Shown here piece by piece: positions 1 to 6,095 of a stretch of 8,152 bases of DNA (the first letter of the stretch is position 1; every line of letters begins with the position of its first letter). The stretch spans positions 1-8,152 of the forward strand of contig JAPSKJ010000088.1 in assembly GCA_031177735.1 (NCBI GenBank), read 5' to 3'. Below the pieces are notes generated by a model. That model worked only from the letters and a program-made list of their open reading frames with translations, ran no database searches and had not been told where the DNA came from. The position numbers and the translations under genes are program-made. The stretch comes from Nocardioides sp. (GTDB lineage Bacteria; Actinomycetota; Actinomycetes; Propionibacteriales; Nocardioidaceae).

Positions 1-273
1 CGGGTGCGGATCGGCCTGCACGTCGGCCAGGCGATCGAGCGCGACGGCGACTTCTTCGGCCGCAACGTCGCCCTGGCAGCGCGGGTGGCCGGGTTGGCGC
101 GAGGCGGCGAGGTGCTGGTCTCCGGCGCGCTCGCCGCGACGCTCGCGGACACCGATGACGTCCGCCTGGTCCCGCTCGAGCCCGTGACCCTGAAGGGCCT
201 CTCGGGCCGCCACGCGCTCTATGCCGCGCGGCTGGCGGACGAGCCCGACCCGGCGGGGCCCGCCGAGCGGTGA
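1..273 (+). CDS. Class III adenylate/guanylate cyclase domain protein, C-terminal fragment
   Basis: The 5' part lies outside the window; 90 codons are visible, reading in from base 1 and ending at TGA 271-273. The fragment starts with VRIGLHVGQAIERDGDFFGRN, continues AARVAGLARGGEVLVSGALA, and ends in a typical LKGLSGRHALYA beta-hairpin. This is the C-terminal half of a class III nucleotidyl cyclase catalytic domain, which makes cAMP or cGMP from ATP or GTP. The usual dimer-interface motif reads roughly VNxAAR. Here it reads VALAAR: the arginine is kept, the transition-state asparagine position is alanine, and an asparagine sits two residues earlier. The domain may therefore be weakly active or regulatory. 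After the domain only about 15 Pro/Asp-rich residues remain, so the cyclase domain is C-terminal in the protein. The N-terminal metal-binding half cannot be seen. The gene converges on the sensor kinase with a 4-base gap. Confidence 0.85.
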   Translation, partial: RVRIGLHVGQAIERDGDFFGRNVALAARVAGLARGGEVLVSGALAATLADTDDVRLVPLEPVTLKGLSGRHALYAARLADEPDPAGPAER

Positions 274-277
274 GCGG

Positions 278-2245
278 TCAGGCGCGCTCGGCGTCGACCG
301 CGCCGTCGGTGCCGGCGTGGTGGCCGTTGCTCGAGGTGCTGTCGGTCGGCAGCGTGATGACGAAGGCGGCGCGCCGGCCCTCCGCGGGCGGCACGTAACG
401 GACCTCGCCGCCGTGGCCACGGGCGATCTCGCGCACGAGGTAGAGCCCCAGGCCGGTCGCGCCGGTGGGCCCGGCGTAGGCGAACCGGTCGAAGAGCCGG
501 TCGTGCAGCTCCTCGGGGACCCCTGGTCCGGCGTCGGAGACGCTGATCCGCACGCTGTCACCGATGGCCTCACCGGTCATCGCGATCGGCGGCCAGCCGT
601 GCAGGTTCGCGTTGTCGAGCAGGTTGTCCAGCATCTGGCCGATCCGAGAGGGGTCGACCCGCATGGTGGCGTCGCTGAGGACCTCGAGATCGACGTCGAG
701 GCCGGGGTGGGCCACCCGAGCGCGGGACACCGCCGACTCGAGCAGCGAGCGGAGCGAGACGTCCTCGGCGTGGATGCGCAGCGTGTCGGTCTGCAGCCGG
801 GATGCGGTGGTGAGGTCGGAGACCAGCCGGTTGAGCCGGTGAGCGCTGCCCCGGATGCCGCTGAGGAACTGGTCGCGCTCGTCCGGAGTCAGCTGGTCGG
901 CGTGGACCAGCAGGGTCTGCGCCGAGCCCTCGATGACCGCGGCCGGGGTGCGCAGCTCGTGCGCCGTGACGGCCAGCAGGTGAGCCTGCTGCTCCTCGGC
1001 CCGGCGGCGCTCCTCCGCCCGCTCGCGTGCCTCGGTCTGGTCGCGGGTGACTTTGGAGAAGCCGAAGTGGCGCCCCGCCTCGTCGAAGATGGCGGTGAGC
1101 ACCACGCTGGCCCAGAAGCGGGTGCCGTCCTTGCGGACGCGCCAGCCCTCCTCGGAGTAGTGGCCGTGGGCGAGCGCCATCTCCAGGTTGTGCTCGGGGT
1201 GGCCGTCGGCCTGCTCTTCTGCGGGGTAGAAGACGCGGTAGTGCTGGCCGATGATCTCGCTGGCGGCGTACTGCTTGATCCGCTGGGCTCCGGCGTTCCA
1301 GCTGATCACGTGCCCGGTGGGGTCGAGCATGTAGATGGCGTACTCCTCGACCGCGGTCACCAGCAGCCGGAACCGCTCCTCGCTGCGGCGCAGCGCGTCC
1401 TCGGCGTGTCGCTGAGCGCTGATGTCCTGCACCTGCGCGAAGACGTAGAGCGCCGCGCCGTTGGAGTCACGGATCGGGGTGAGGGTCACCTGGACGGTGC
1501 GGTCCTGGTTGGTGGGCAGCTGGTGCTCGAAGAGGGTGAGGTCCTCGCCCTGGGTGGTGATCACGGCAAGCCCGTGGTCGAGAGCGTCGCCCTTCCCCCG
1601 GGTCAGCTCGCCGTAGTCGACGCCGATCAGGTCGACCGGCTCGCAGTCCATGAACGCCGCCAGCGCGCCGTTGGCGCGCACGATGCTGCCGTTGAGGGTC
1701 ATCGTCGCCATGCCGATCGCGGCCTGGTCGAAGAGCTCGCGGAACCGCTCGAGGTGCTCGTCGAGCACGGCCTGCTCGGGCGCATCGGGCGGCGTGGGAT
1801 CGTCGTCGCCGACCGCACGGAGCCGGGGCCGCCGCTCCGGCGGGGCCGCCCGGCCGCCGATGATGCGCCACAGCCGCATGGGCAGCTCCTCGATGCGGAC
1901 CGACTTCTCCACGAAGCCCGCAGCGCCGAGCTGCTTGGCCCGGCTGGCCAGCCCCTCCTCCTCGAAGCCGGTGAACATGACGACCTTGGTCTCCGGGGCG
2001 AGGGTGAGGATGGCCGGCAGTGCCTCGAGGCCGTCCATGACCGGCATCGAGATGTCGAGCAGGATCAGGTCCGGCTCGTGACGAAACGCCAGCCCGATCG
2101 CGTCGGCTCCGTCGCGGCCGTCACCGACGACGTCGAAGAGCCCGGACAGCCGCAACCGGGTGCGGACCAGGTTGCGGACCTCGTCGGAGTCGTCGACGAC
2201 GACCACGGTCGGCTTGCGGCCGCGCTCGATCCTTCCGCCTGACAA
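278..2245 (-). CDS. Receiver-PAS-PAS-histidine kinase signalling protein
   Basis: A 655-residue cytosolic two-component protein with no membrane segment or signal peptide. Residues about 12-130 form a CheY-like receiver: acidic pair D18/D19, phospho-acceptor D64 in LLDISMP, T92 and K114. Two PAS domains follow, about 165-278 and 290-405, the second with the typical YxIYMLDPTGxVISWNAGA opening. A charged helix (about 404-422) leads to HisKA, with the phospho-histidine H429 in AHELRTP. The HATPase domain has an N-box (N541, N545), G1 DAGPG (571-575) and G2 TGLGL (597-601). All catalytic residues are present. The receiver is N-terminal, unlike most hybrid kinases where it follows the kinase, so another kinase may gate this one, or it may regulate itself. 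The TTG start at 2243-2245 is chosen because an AGGTGA-like site precedes it and the next in-frame GTG falls inside receiver strand 1. No output partner is visible nearby. Ligand and target are unknown. Confidence 0.9.
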   Translation of the reverse strand: MSGGRIERGRKPTVVVVDDSDEVRNLVRTRLRLSGLFDVVGDGRDGADAIGLAFRHEPDLILLDISMPVMDGLEALPAILTLAPETKVVMFTGFEEEGLASRAKQLGAAGFVEKSVRIEELPMRLWRIIGGRAAPPERRPRLRAVGDDDPTPPDAPEQAVLDEHLERFRELFDQAAIGMATMTLNGSIVRANGALAAFMDCEPVDLIGVDYGELTRGKGDALDHGLAVITTQGEDLTLFEHQLPTNQDRTVQVTLTPIRDSNGAALYVFAQVQDISAQRHAEDALRRSEERFRLLVTAVEEYAIYMLDPTGHVISWNAGAQRIKQYAASEIIGQHYRVFYPAEEQADGHPEHNLEMALAHGHYSEEGWRVRKDGTRFWASVVLTAIFDEAGRHFGFSKVTRDQTEARERAEERRRAEEQQAHLLAVTAHELRTPAAVIEGSAQTLLVHADQLTPDERDQFLSGIRGSAHRLNRLVSDLTTASRLQTDTLRIHAEDVSLRSLLESAVSRARVAHPGLDVDLEVLSDATMRVDPSRIGQMLDNLLDNANLHGWPPIAMTGEAIGDSVRISVSDAGPGVPEELHDRLFDRFAYAGPTGATGLGLYLVREIARGHGGEVRYVPPAEGRRAAFVITLPTDSTSSNGHHAGTDGAVDAERA

Positions 2246-2277
2246 GAGATCACCTATTCCCCCATGTGGATGCAGAC

Positions 2278-2283
2278 AGGTTA
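2278..2283 (-). promoter_or_regulatory. Possible -10 box of the sensor kinase gene
   Basis: The minus strand reads TAACCT, matching the actinobacterial -10 pattern TANNNT. Transcription would start near 2271, giving a leader of about 25 bases before the TTG start. No convincing -35 box is visible at the expected spacing. This is pattern matching only. Confidence 0.25.
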
Positions 2284-2316
2284 CCCACGACGCGACGCGC
2301 TCACGCGCCGCTCCCC

Positions 2317-2335
2317 CGCGATCGCGCCGATCGCG
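2317..2335. terminator. GC-rich inverted repeat downstream of the DUF3052 gene
   Basis: CGCGATCG and CGATCGCG form a perfect 8-bp stem around a 3-base CGC loop, 47-65 bases past the stop of the minus-strand DUF3052 gene. No T-run follows on either strand. It may be a tail-less terminator, as is common in high-GC actinobacteria, or an operator for the sensor kinase promoter just downstream. Confidence 0.3.
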
Positions 2336-2381
2336 TGTCGTCCTCCCCTGGCGGTGTCGGCTCGGGTGAGAACCTGCGGGG

Positions 2382-2822
2382 TCAGCGCCGCTGATCCGGC
2401 AGGGTGCCGTAGCTGTTGGCGTAGGTCTTGCCGCGCTTGGGATGGGTGAACTTCAACCCCGACCAGACGGCGTCGACCCGCAGGCAGGTGCTCTCGACCA
2501 TGCTCAGGTCGTAACCGATCGCGATCACCGACTTGATGCTCAGGTCCGTCCCGAGCCTGCCACCCTTGGGCCACGACACCCACAGCATCCCCCCGGGACG
2601 GAGCCGGTCACGCAGTTCGCCGAACTGGTCACGCATCTGGCGCTGACGGACGACGAACAGATGCAGGTAGTCGAACTCGCCCGCGAGGGTCTCGACGAGA
2701 TCGAGCTCGGGAAGGCCCATTGCCTCGACGGTCGCCGCCGGAGCGTCTCTCAGATAGGCGCGCGCACCGGGCTTGATGCCCATCTTCTGCGCCACGGTGC
2801 GTGCTTGCGCGTCGCTCGCCAC
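2382..2822 (-). CDS. DUF3052-type protein of unknown function
   Basis: A small soluble protein of 146 residues. It opens with a VAQKMGIKPGARAYLRDAP segment (10-28), then an alternating beta/alpha core (LDLVETL, DYLHLFVV), a helix with RPGGMLWVSWPKG (75-87), and a late VWSGLKF motif (119-125). These match my memory of the DUF3052 family, which is widespread and has no assigned function. The core resembles a degenerate Rossmann-like fold in which the VSWPK strand sits where methyltransferases carry a late strand, but no SAM-binding glycine motif is seen. The GTG start at 2820-2822 gives the expected N-terminus a few residues before the conserved block. No Shine-Dalgarno precedes it. A TACGCT box ends 7 bases upstream, so the mRNA may be leaderless. 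It lies between the tRNA-Ala and the sensor kinase and is not obviously cotranscribed with either. Confidence 0.75.
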   Translation of the reverse strand: MASDAQARTVAQKMGIKPGARAYLRDAPAATVEAMGLPELDLVETLAGEFDYLHLFVVRQRQMRDQFGELRDRLRPGGMLWVSWPKGGRLGTDLSIKSVIAIGYDLSMVESTCLRVDAVWSGLKFTHPKRGKTYANSYGTLPDQRR

Positions 2823-2829
2823 GTCAGCG

Positions 2830-2835
2830 AGCGTA
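2830..2835 (-). promoter_or_regulatory. Possible -10 box for leaderless DUF3052 transcript
   Basis: The minus strand reads TACGCT (TANNNT), then 7 bases, then the GTG start at 2822. A start site at the usual distance would fall on or next to the GTG. There is no purine-rich ribosome site, which fits a leaderless message. No -35 box is evident. Confidence 0.3.
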
Positions 2836-2940
2836 CGCGGCAGGAGGCGCCGACGAGGCGATGTACGCCGTCAAGCGCTCGCGCGACCGAGCCGGATCGA
2901 CGGCGGCGTACCCCCGGGCGGCTGCATCAACCTCCCGGAA

Positions 2941-2986
2941 CGACGTCAGGTCGACCTCCCCGAACCGGGAGATCGACCTGGCGTCG
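2941..2986. terminator. 20-bp imperfect hairpin after tRNA-Ala
   Basis: Arms 2941-2960 and 2967-2986 are complementary at 18 of 20 positions around a 6-base loop (CGAACC). Whichever strand is transcribed, one of the two imperfect positions becomes a G-U wobble. It begins 15 bases past the 3' end of the minus-strand tRNA, as expected for a tRNA terminator. There is no strong T-run on either side, so it would be a tail-less type. The left arm also contains the 10-bp palindrome AGGTCGACCT, so protein binding is possible too. Confidence 0.5.
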
Positions 2987-3000
2987 TGTGCTGCACTCGG

Positions 3001-3073
3001 TGGAGCTGAGGGGATTCGAACCCCTGGCCTTCTCATTGCGAACGAGACGCGCTACCAACTGCGCCACAGCCCC
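3001..3073 (-). tRNA. tRNA-Ala, anticodon CGC
   Basis: The minus strand folds into a full 73-base cloverleaf: acceptor GGGGCTG/CAGCTCC, D-stem GCGC/GCGC with an AGTTGGTA loop, anticodon stem TCTCG/TGAGA with loop TTCGCAA, a 5-base variable loop, and T-stem AGGGG/CCCCT with loop TTCGAAT. The loop places CGC at 34-36, which reads the alanine codon GCG. The acceptor stem carries the G3-U70 wobble pair, the alanine identity element, and the discriminator base is A. The 3' CCA is not encoded: the genomic bases after the discriminator read CCG, so CCA must be added enzymatically. Confidence 0.97.
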
Positions 3074-3085
3074 AAGCGGTTCGAA

Positions 3086-3091
3086 ACCTTA
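3086..3091 (-). promoter_or_regulatory. Possible -10 box of tRNA-Ala
   Basis: The minus strand reads TAAGGT (TANNNT), ending 12 bases before the mature tRNA 5' end. Transcription would start near 3079, leaving a leader of a few bases for RNase P. The 6-bp inverted repeat AGCGGT/ACCGCT (3075-3080 and 3094-3099) brackets the box. No clear -35 box is seen. Confidence 0.4.
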
Positions 3092-3127
3092 GCACCGCTC
3101 CCCGGCACTTACCGAATCGGATGCGCC

Positions 3128-4276
3128 TCAGTCGCGTGCGCGCTTCAGCGCCTCGCGCAGCGGCACCTTCGCGCCGATGCGGAGCAGGGAGTTGCGGTAG
3201 ATCCGCTCACCGACCAGCACGATCACCACGGTGGTCGCGGCCAGCACGAGCAGGGCACCGATCGGCTCCCACCAGTGCGCCTCGCCGGCGTAGACGTGGG
3301 TCGGCATCGTCGTCGGCGAGGAGAACGGCACCCACGCCAGGATCCGCGTCCAGGTCTCGTTGCCCGCGATGACGAAGGACAGCATGTAGGGGATCATCAC
3401 CAGCGTGGTGACCGGGGTGGTCGCCGAGCCGATGTCCTCCGCGCGGGAGATGAGGCTGGCGAAGGCGGCGAACAGCGCGGCGACCATCGCGAAGCCGACG
3501 ATGAAGAACGCCACGAACCACAGGATCGGCGCGCCCAGGTCGGAGAGGCCGATCTGCTGCCCGGTCACGGCCAGCCCGACCAGCGCCGCGACCGAGATGG
3601 CGACCACCTGGCCGATCGCGAGCAGGCAGTTGCCGAGGATCTTGCCCGCCAGCAGGGCCCGGGCGGAGACGGTGGCGAGCAGGATCTCGACGATGCGGGT
3701 CTGCTTCTCCTCGACCACGCTCTGCGCGATCTGGGTGCCGAACGTCATCGCGACGAGGAAGAACAGCAGCCCGAAGGCCATGGAGACGAAGTAGAGCACC
3801 TGCGGGTCGCGGGCGGACGGATCGATGACCTCCACGGCGGGCACGGTGGAGAACGCCTCGACCGCGCGGTCCGGCGGCTCGCGGAGGCCGACCACGGTCA
3901 CGCTGCCGTCCTCACCGAAGACCAGGGCGCCGTCGACCTCCTCCTCACGCAGCATCTCCTCGGCTGCGGACCGGTCGACCGGATCTCCCTCGACGTCGAA
4001 GTAGGCATGACCCTGGCCGTCCTCCAGCGCGGCCAGCTCGACCGGCGACTGCCCGACGACCGCCACCTTCACCGGGTCGGGATCGCCACCGATCAGGTTG
4101 GGGACGACCACACCGGCGGCAGCGACGGCGACCAGCAGGCCGGAGGTCCACAGGAACGCCTTGGAGCGCAGCCGGGTGGTGATCTCCCGCAGGGCGACCA
4201 GCCACACCGTGCCGGTGAAGCCCCGCTCCCCCTGCGTGGCCGGAGGGGCGCTGGGCGACGTGCTGGTGGCGCTCAT
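3128..4276 (-). CDS. ABC-2 type exporter permease, NatB-like
   Basis: A 382-residue inner-membrane permease of the ABC2_membrane_3/NatB type, the channel partner of the ATPase encoded just upstream. After a Ser/Pro/Thr-rich start and an amphipathic segment (VALREITTRLRSKAF, 27-41) comes TM1 (about 41-59), an extracytoplasmic domain of about 100 residues, TM2 (160-183), the family motif VVEEKQTRIVEILLATVS (187-204), and TM3-TM6 at about 213-237, 252-276, 291-310 and 335-355. The exported substrate cannot be told from sequence; relatives export sodium, lipids or peptides. The ATG at 4274-4276 is chosen because it overlaps the ATPase stop by 4 bases (ATGA), has GGAGG 7 bases upstream (4284-4288), and starts where homology is expected. 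The open frame extends to 4486, but that part is only the ATPase gene read in another frame. Confidence 0.92.
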   Translation of the reverse strand: MSATSTSPSAPPATQGERGFTGTVWLVALREITTRLRSKAFLWTSGLLVAVAAAGVVVPNLIGGDPDPVKVAVVGQSPVELAALEDGQGHAYFDVEGDPVDRSAAEEMLREEEVDGALVFGEDGSVTVVGLREPPDRAVEAFSTVPAVEVIDPSARDPQVLYFVSMAFGLLFFLVAMTFGTQIAQSVVEEKQTRIVEILLATVSARALLAGKILGNCLLAIGQVVAISVAALVGLAVTGQQIGLSDLGAPILWFVAFFIVGFAMVAALFAAFASLISRAEDIGSATTPVTTLVMIPYMLSFVIAGNETWTRILAWVPFSSPTTMPTHVYAGEAHWWEPIGALLVLAATTVVIVLVGERIYRNSLLRIGAKVPLREALKRARD

Positions 4277-5157
4277 CGGACGACCTCCCGGAAGATCTCG
4301 GCGAGCGTGGGCCGGACCTGGCGCCACGCATGGACGGAGCCGCGGGTCGCCGCTTCGGTCAGCAATCGACGACGTACGTCGTCGGGCGCCTCGACCTGGA
4401 CGGCCGGCCCGTCCGCGGCGACGACCGAGCCGGTGTCGCCGAGCCAGTCCTTGACCCAGGAGGGGTCGTCCACCACGAGCTCCCACACCGGTGCGGTGTG
4501 CTGGGCGCGCAGCTCCTCGCGCGGCCCGGCCGCGCGGATCCGGCCGCCGGCGATCACCACGAGGTCGTCACAGAGCCGCTCGACGATGTCGAGCTGGTGG
4601 GAGGAGAACAGCACGGGGACCCCGCCGGCGGCGTACTCGTGCAGCACCGCCTGGACGGTCTCGACGGCCATCGGGTCCAGGCCGGAGAAGGGCTCGTCGA
4701 GCACGAGCACCTCGGGGCGGTGGACGAGCGCGGCGGCGATCTGGGCGCGCTGCTGGTTGCCCAGCGAGAGCGTCTCGACCGCGTCGTCGGCGCGCTCGCC
4801 GAGGCCGAGCCGCTCGATCAGCTCGGTGGCGTTGGTGTGGGCGGCGGGGGCGTCCCAGCCGTGCAGCCGGGCGAGGTAGACCAGCTGCTCGCGCACCCGC
4901 ATCTTCGGGTACAGGCCCCGCTCCTCGGGCATGTAGCCGAACCGGCGCCGGTCGGCAGCGGTGAGCTGGCGGCCGTGCAGGGTGACGCTGCCGGCGTCGG
5001 CCTCCAGCACGCCGAGGATGATCCGCATCGTGGTGGTCTTGCCGGCGCCGTTGCCGCCGACGAAGCCGGTCATCCGGCCCTGCGCGATGGTGAACCCGAT
5101 GTCGTCGAGCACCACCCGCTGGTCGAACCGCTTGCTCACACCCTCCAGTTGCAGCAC
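4273..5157 (-). CDS. ABC exporter ATP-binding protein, NatA-like
   Basis: A 294-residue ATPase that powers the permease encoded downstream. Motifs in order: Walker A GGNGAGKT (34-41), Q-loop region GYMPEERGLYPKM (74-86), signature LSLGNQQ (131-137), Walker B VLVLDEP (151-157), D-loop SGLD (159-162) and H-loop H188. The Q-loop glutamine is replaced by glutamate, as I recall for the NatA/YhaQ-type subgroup. A C-terminal domain of about 80 residues ending in RPTLAEIFREVVR matches the DUF4162 extension of this family. The GTG start at 5155-5157 gives the usual MLxLEGVSKRF opening. Upstream lie both an AGGG ribosome site (5166-5169) and an overlapping TAGGGT box 7 bases before the GTG. It is translationally coupled to the permease. 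Codons 259-265 hold a run of rare codons forming an 18-bp palindrome. Confidence 0.95.
   Translation of the reverse strand: MLQLEGVSKRFDQRVVLDDIGFTIAQGRMTGFVGGNGAGKTTTMRIILGVLEADAGSVTLHGRQLTAADRRRFGYMPEERGLYPKMRVREQLVYLARLHGWDAPAAHTNATELIERLGLGERADDAVETLSLGNQQRAQIAAALVHRPEVLVLDEPFSGLDPMAVETVQAVLHEYAAGGVPVLFSSHQLDIVERLCDDLVVIAGGRIRAAGPREELRAQHTAPVWELVVDDPSWVKDWLGDTGSVVAADGPAVQVEAPDDVRRRLLTEAATRGSVHAWRQVRPTLAEIFREVVR
4367..4384. repeat. 18-bp perfect palindrome inside the ABC ATPase gene
   Basis: CGACGACGTACGTCGTCG reads the same on both strands. It lies in codons 259-264 of the ATPase (DDVRRR), about 90-110 bases upstream of the permease start. On the minus strand the codons run GAC GAC GTA CGT CGT CGA TTG, several of them uncommon in this genome style. 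It may be a binding site or chance. Confidence 0.5.
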
Positions 5158-5164
5158 GAGGTCG

Positions 5165-5170
5165 ACCCTA
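5165..5170 (-). promoter_or_regulatory. Possible -10 box / ribosome site of the ABC exporter operon
   Basis: The minus strand reads TAGGGT, then 7 bases, then the GTG start at 5157. It can be read as a TANNNT -10 box of a leaderless transcript, or its AGGG as a Shine-Dalgarno with an 8-base spacer. The two readings exclude each other at this spot. The upstream 73-base gap from the preceding gene is long enough for a promoter. Confidence 0.3.
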
Positions 5171-5182
5171 GGGAAGGCCTTT

Positions 5183-5203
5183 ACCTTGCGGTACCCGACC
5201 TTG
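5183..5203. repeat. ACCTTG direct repeat upstream of the ABC exporter
   Basis: Two copies of ACCTTG (5183-5188 and 5198-5203) lie 15 bases apart start to start, flanking a GGTACC palindrome, 26-46 bases upstream of the ATPase start. The position suits an operator for a transcription factor. The repeat is short and may be chance. Confidence 0.25.
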
Positions 5204-5230
5204 GTCTAGATCGGCTGACTTCCGGCGTGG

Positions 5231-6088
5231 TCAGGCGCCGCTGACCCGGCGCTCCTCGGCCGCCTGGGCGGCCTGTGCGCGCTGGGCGCGGTCGGCCTCC
5301 TCGGCCTCGCGGGCCAGCGCCGAGTCGGCCGCGGTGCGACCCGAGGTCCACACGCCGGTGGAGTCGAGGTCGATCGTGCTCACCGAGCGGCGAGGGGCCG
5401 CGGGCTTGGAGACGTACGTCGGCAGCGGCACGTCGACCGGAGCCCAGCCGTGTCCGGTGGGATCGGTCGGCTCGGCGTACTCCTCGGGCCCGTCCACGGC
5501 CACCGGGATGTCCTCGGTGAGCGGGTCGTCGACGACGTCCGTCGTCGGCACGGGCGCGGCGGGGGGCTGAGCAACGGTGGCGCGCGGGCGGCGGACGGTC
5601 GCGGTGCGCCGCTCCTTCTTCACCATCACCCGGCAGGCGACCAGCCAGGCCACGATCAGTCCGCCCGGGATCGCGGTCCACGGCCAGGTGATCACCGCGA
5701 ACTGCGCCAGGCCGCCCACGACGGCGAGGCCGAGCAGGAGCAGCCCGAGCACGTTGCGTCGACGCCGGGCGGCGACGGCGGCAGCACGGCGGCGAGCCGC
5801 AGCGGGGACGGGACGGGCAGGCTGCGGCGTGGGCCGGCCGACGTCGGCGGATGCGGCTTCGGCCTCGGCGGCGGCCGCGTCGGCGGCGGCCGGCCGATCG
5901 CCGGCACCGGGCACCAGCGCGGTGGTGCGGCCGGCCGGCTCGCGGCGGGCCAGCACGCGCATGGTGTGGGAGAAGGTCTGCACCGTGCGACTGCGGACGC
6001 TCTCCTCGTGGTGCTCGAGCGCCTTCGGGATCAGGTAGGCGGCCCACGCCACGGCGAGGGCGACGAAGATGAGTGCGCTCGGGTCCAC
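5231..6088 (-). CDS. sepX: SepX/GlpR-type divisome membrane protein
   Basis: A 285-residue membrane protein. TM1 (about 4-21, ALIFVALAVAWAAYLIP) is followed by a basic segment with FSHTMRVLARRE, an Ala/Pro-rich linker (60-98), an arginine-rich run (99-111), a TM hairpin (113-133 and 138-156, with WPW at the turn), then a cytoplasmic tail of about 130 residues ending in an Ala/Glu helix. Positive charges put the linker and tail inside. The AWAAYLIP first helix, the RVL segment and a location beside rimJ and moeA match actinobacterial proteins called SepX (Streptomyces) or GlpR (Corynebacterium). These act at the division site, and GlpR binds the gephyrin-like Glp. The name here is an inference from architecture and neighbourhood. 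This glpR is unrelated to the glycerol-3-phosphate repressor. The GTG start at 6086-6088 lacks a Shine-Dalgarno; a TAACCT box lies 7 bases upstream. It is separated from rimJ by the symmetric repeat, so it probably has its own promoter. Confidence 0.75.
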   Translation of the reverse strand: MDPSALIFVALAVAWAAYLIPKALEHHEESVRSRTVQTFSHTMRVLARREPAGRTTALVPGAGDRPAAADAAAAEAEAASADVGRPTPQPARPVPAAARRRAAAVAARRRRNVLGLLLLGLAVVGGLAQFAVITWPWTAIPGGLIVAWLVACRVMVKKERRTATVRRPRATVAQPPAAPVPTTDVVDDPLTEDIPVAVDGPEEYAEPTDPTGHGWAPVDVPLPTYVSKPAAPRRSVSTIDLDSTGVWTSGRTAADSALAREAEEADRAQRAQAAQAAEERRVSGA

Positions 6089-6095
6089 GTGAGAG

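Noticed and set aside
221..2242. A 673-codon open frame on the plus strand
   Set aside because: It is antisense to the sensor kinase, whose domains and catalytic motifs are complete. The plus reading gives low-complexity Val/Gly/Asp/Arg sequence typical of shadow frames in GC-rich DNA.
2863..2912. TACGCCGTC and GACGGCGGCGTA as an inverted repeat near 2865 and 2900
   Set aside because: The arms match only with a gap and have a long loop; this is expected by chance in such GC-rich DNA.
2824..3036. Small minus-strand frame beginning MRRPGVRIPSAPP
   Set aside because: The first residues are the T-arm and 3' end of tRNA-Ala read as protein, a well-known artefact. The rest is intergenic with the hairpin.
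4277..4486. N-terminal extension of the permease up to 4486
   Set aside because: It would overlap the ATPase gene by over 200 bases with Arg/Gly-rich sequence. The ATG at 4276 has a good ribosome site and a 4-base overlap.
2801..4879. A 692-codon open frame on the plus strand
   Set aside because: It runs across the tRNA and antisense to the ABC exporter genes, and the translation is rich in Arg, His and Asp without domain motifs.
5215..5234. CTGAC/GTCAG hairpin at the end of sepX/glpR as a terminator
   Set aside because: The stem is only 5 bp with a 10-base loop and no T-run, so it is too weak to call.
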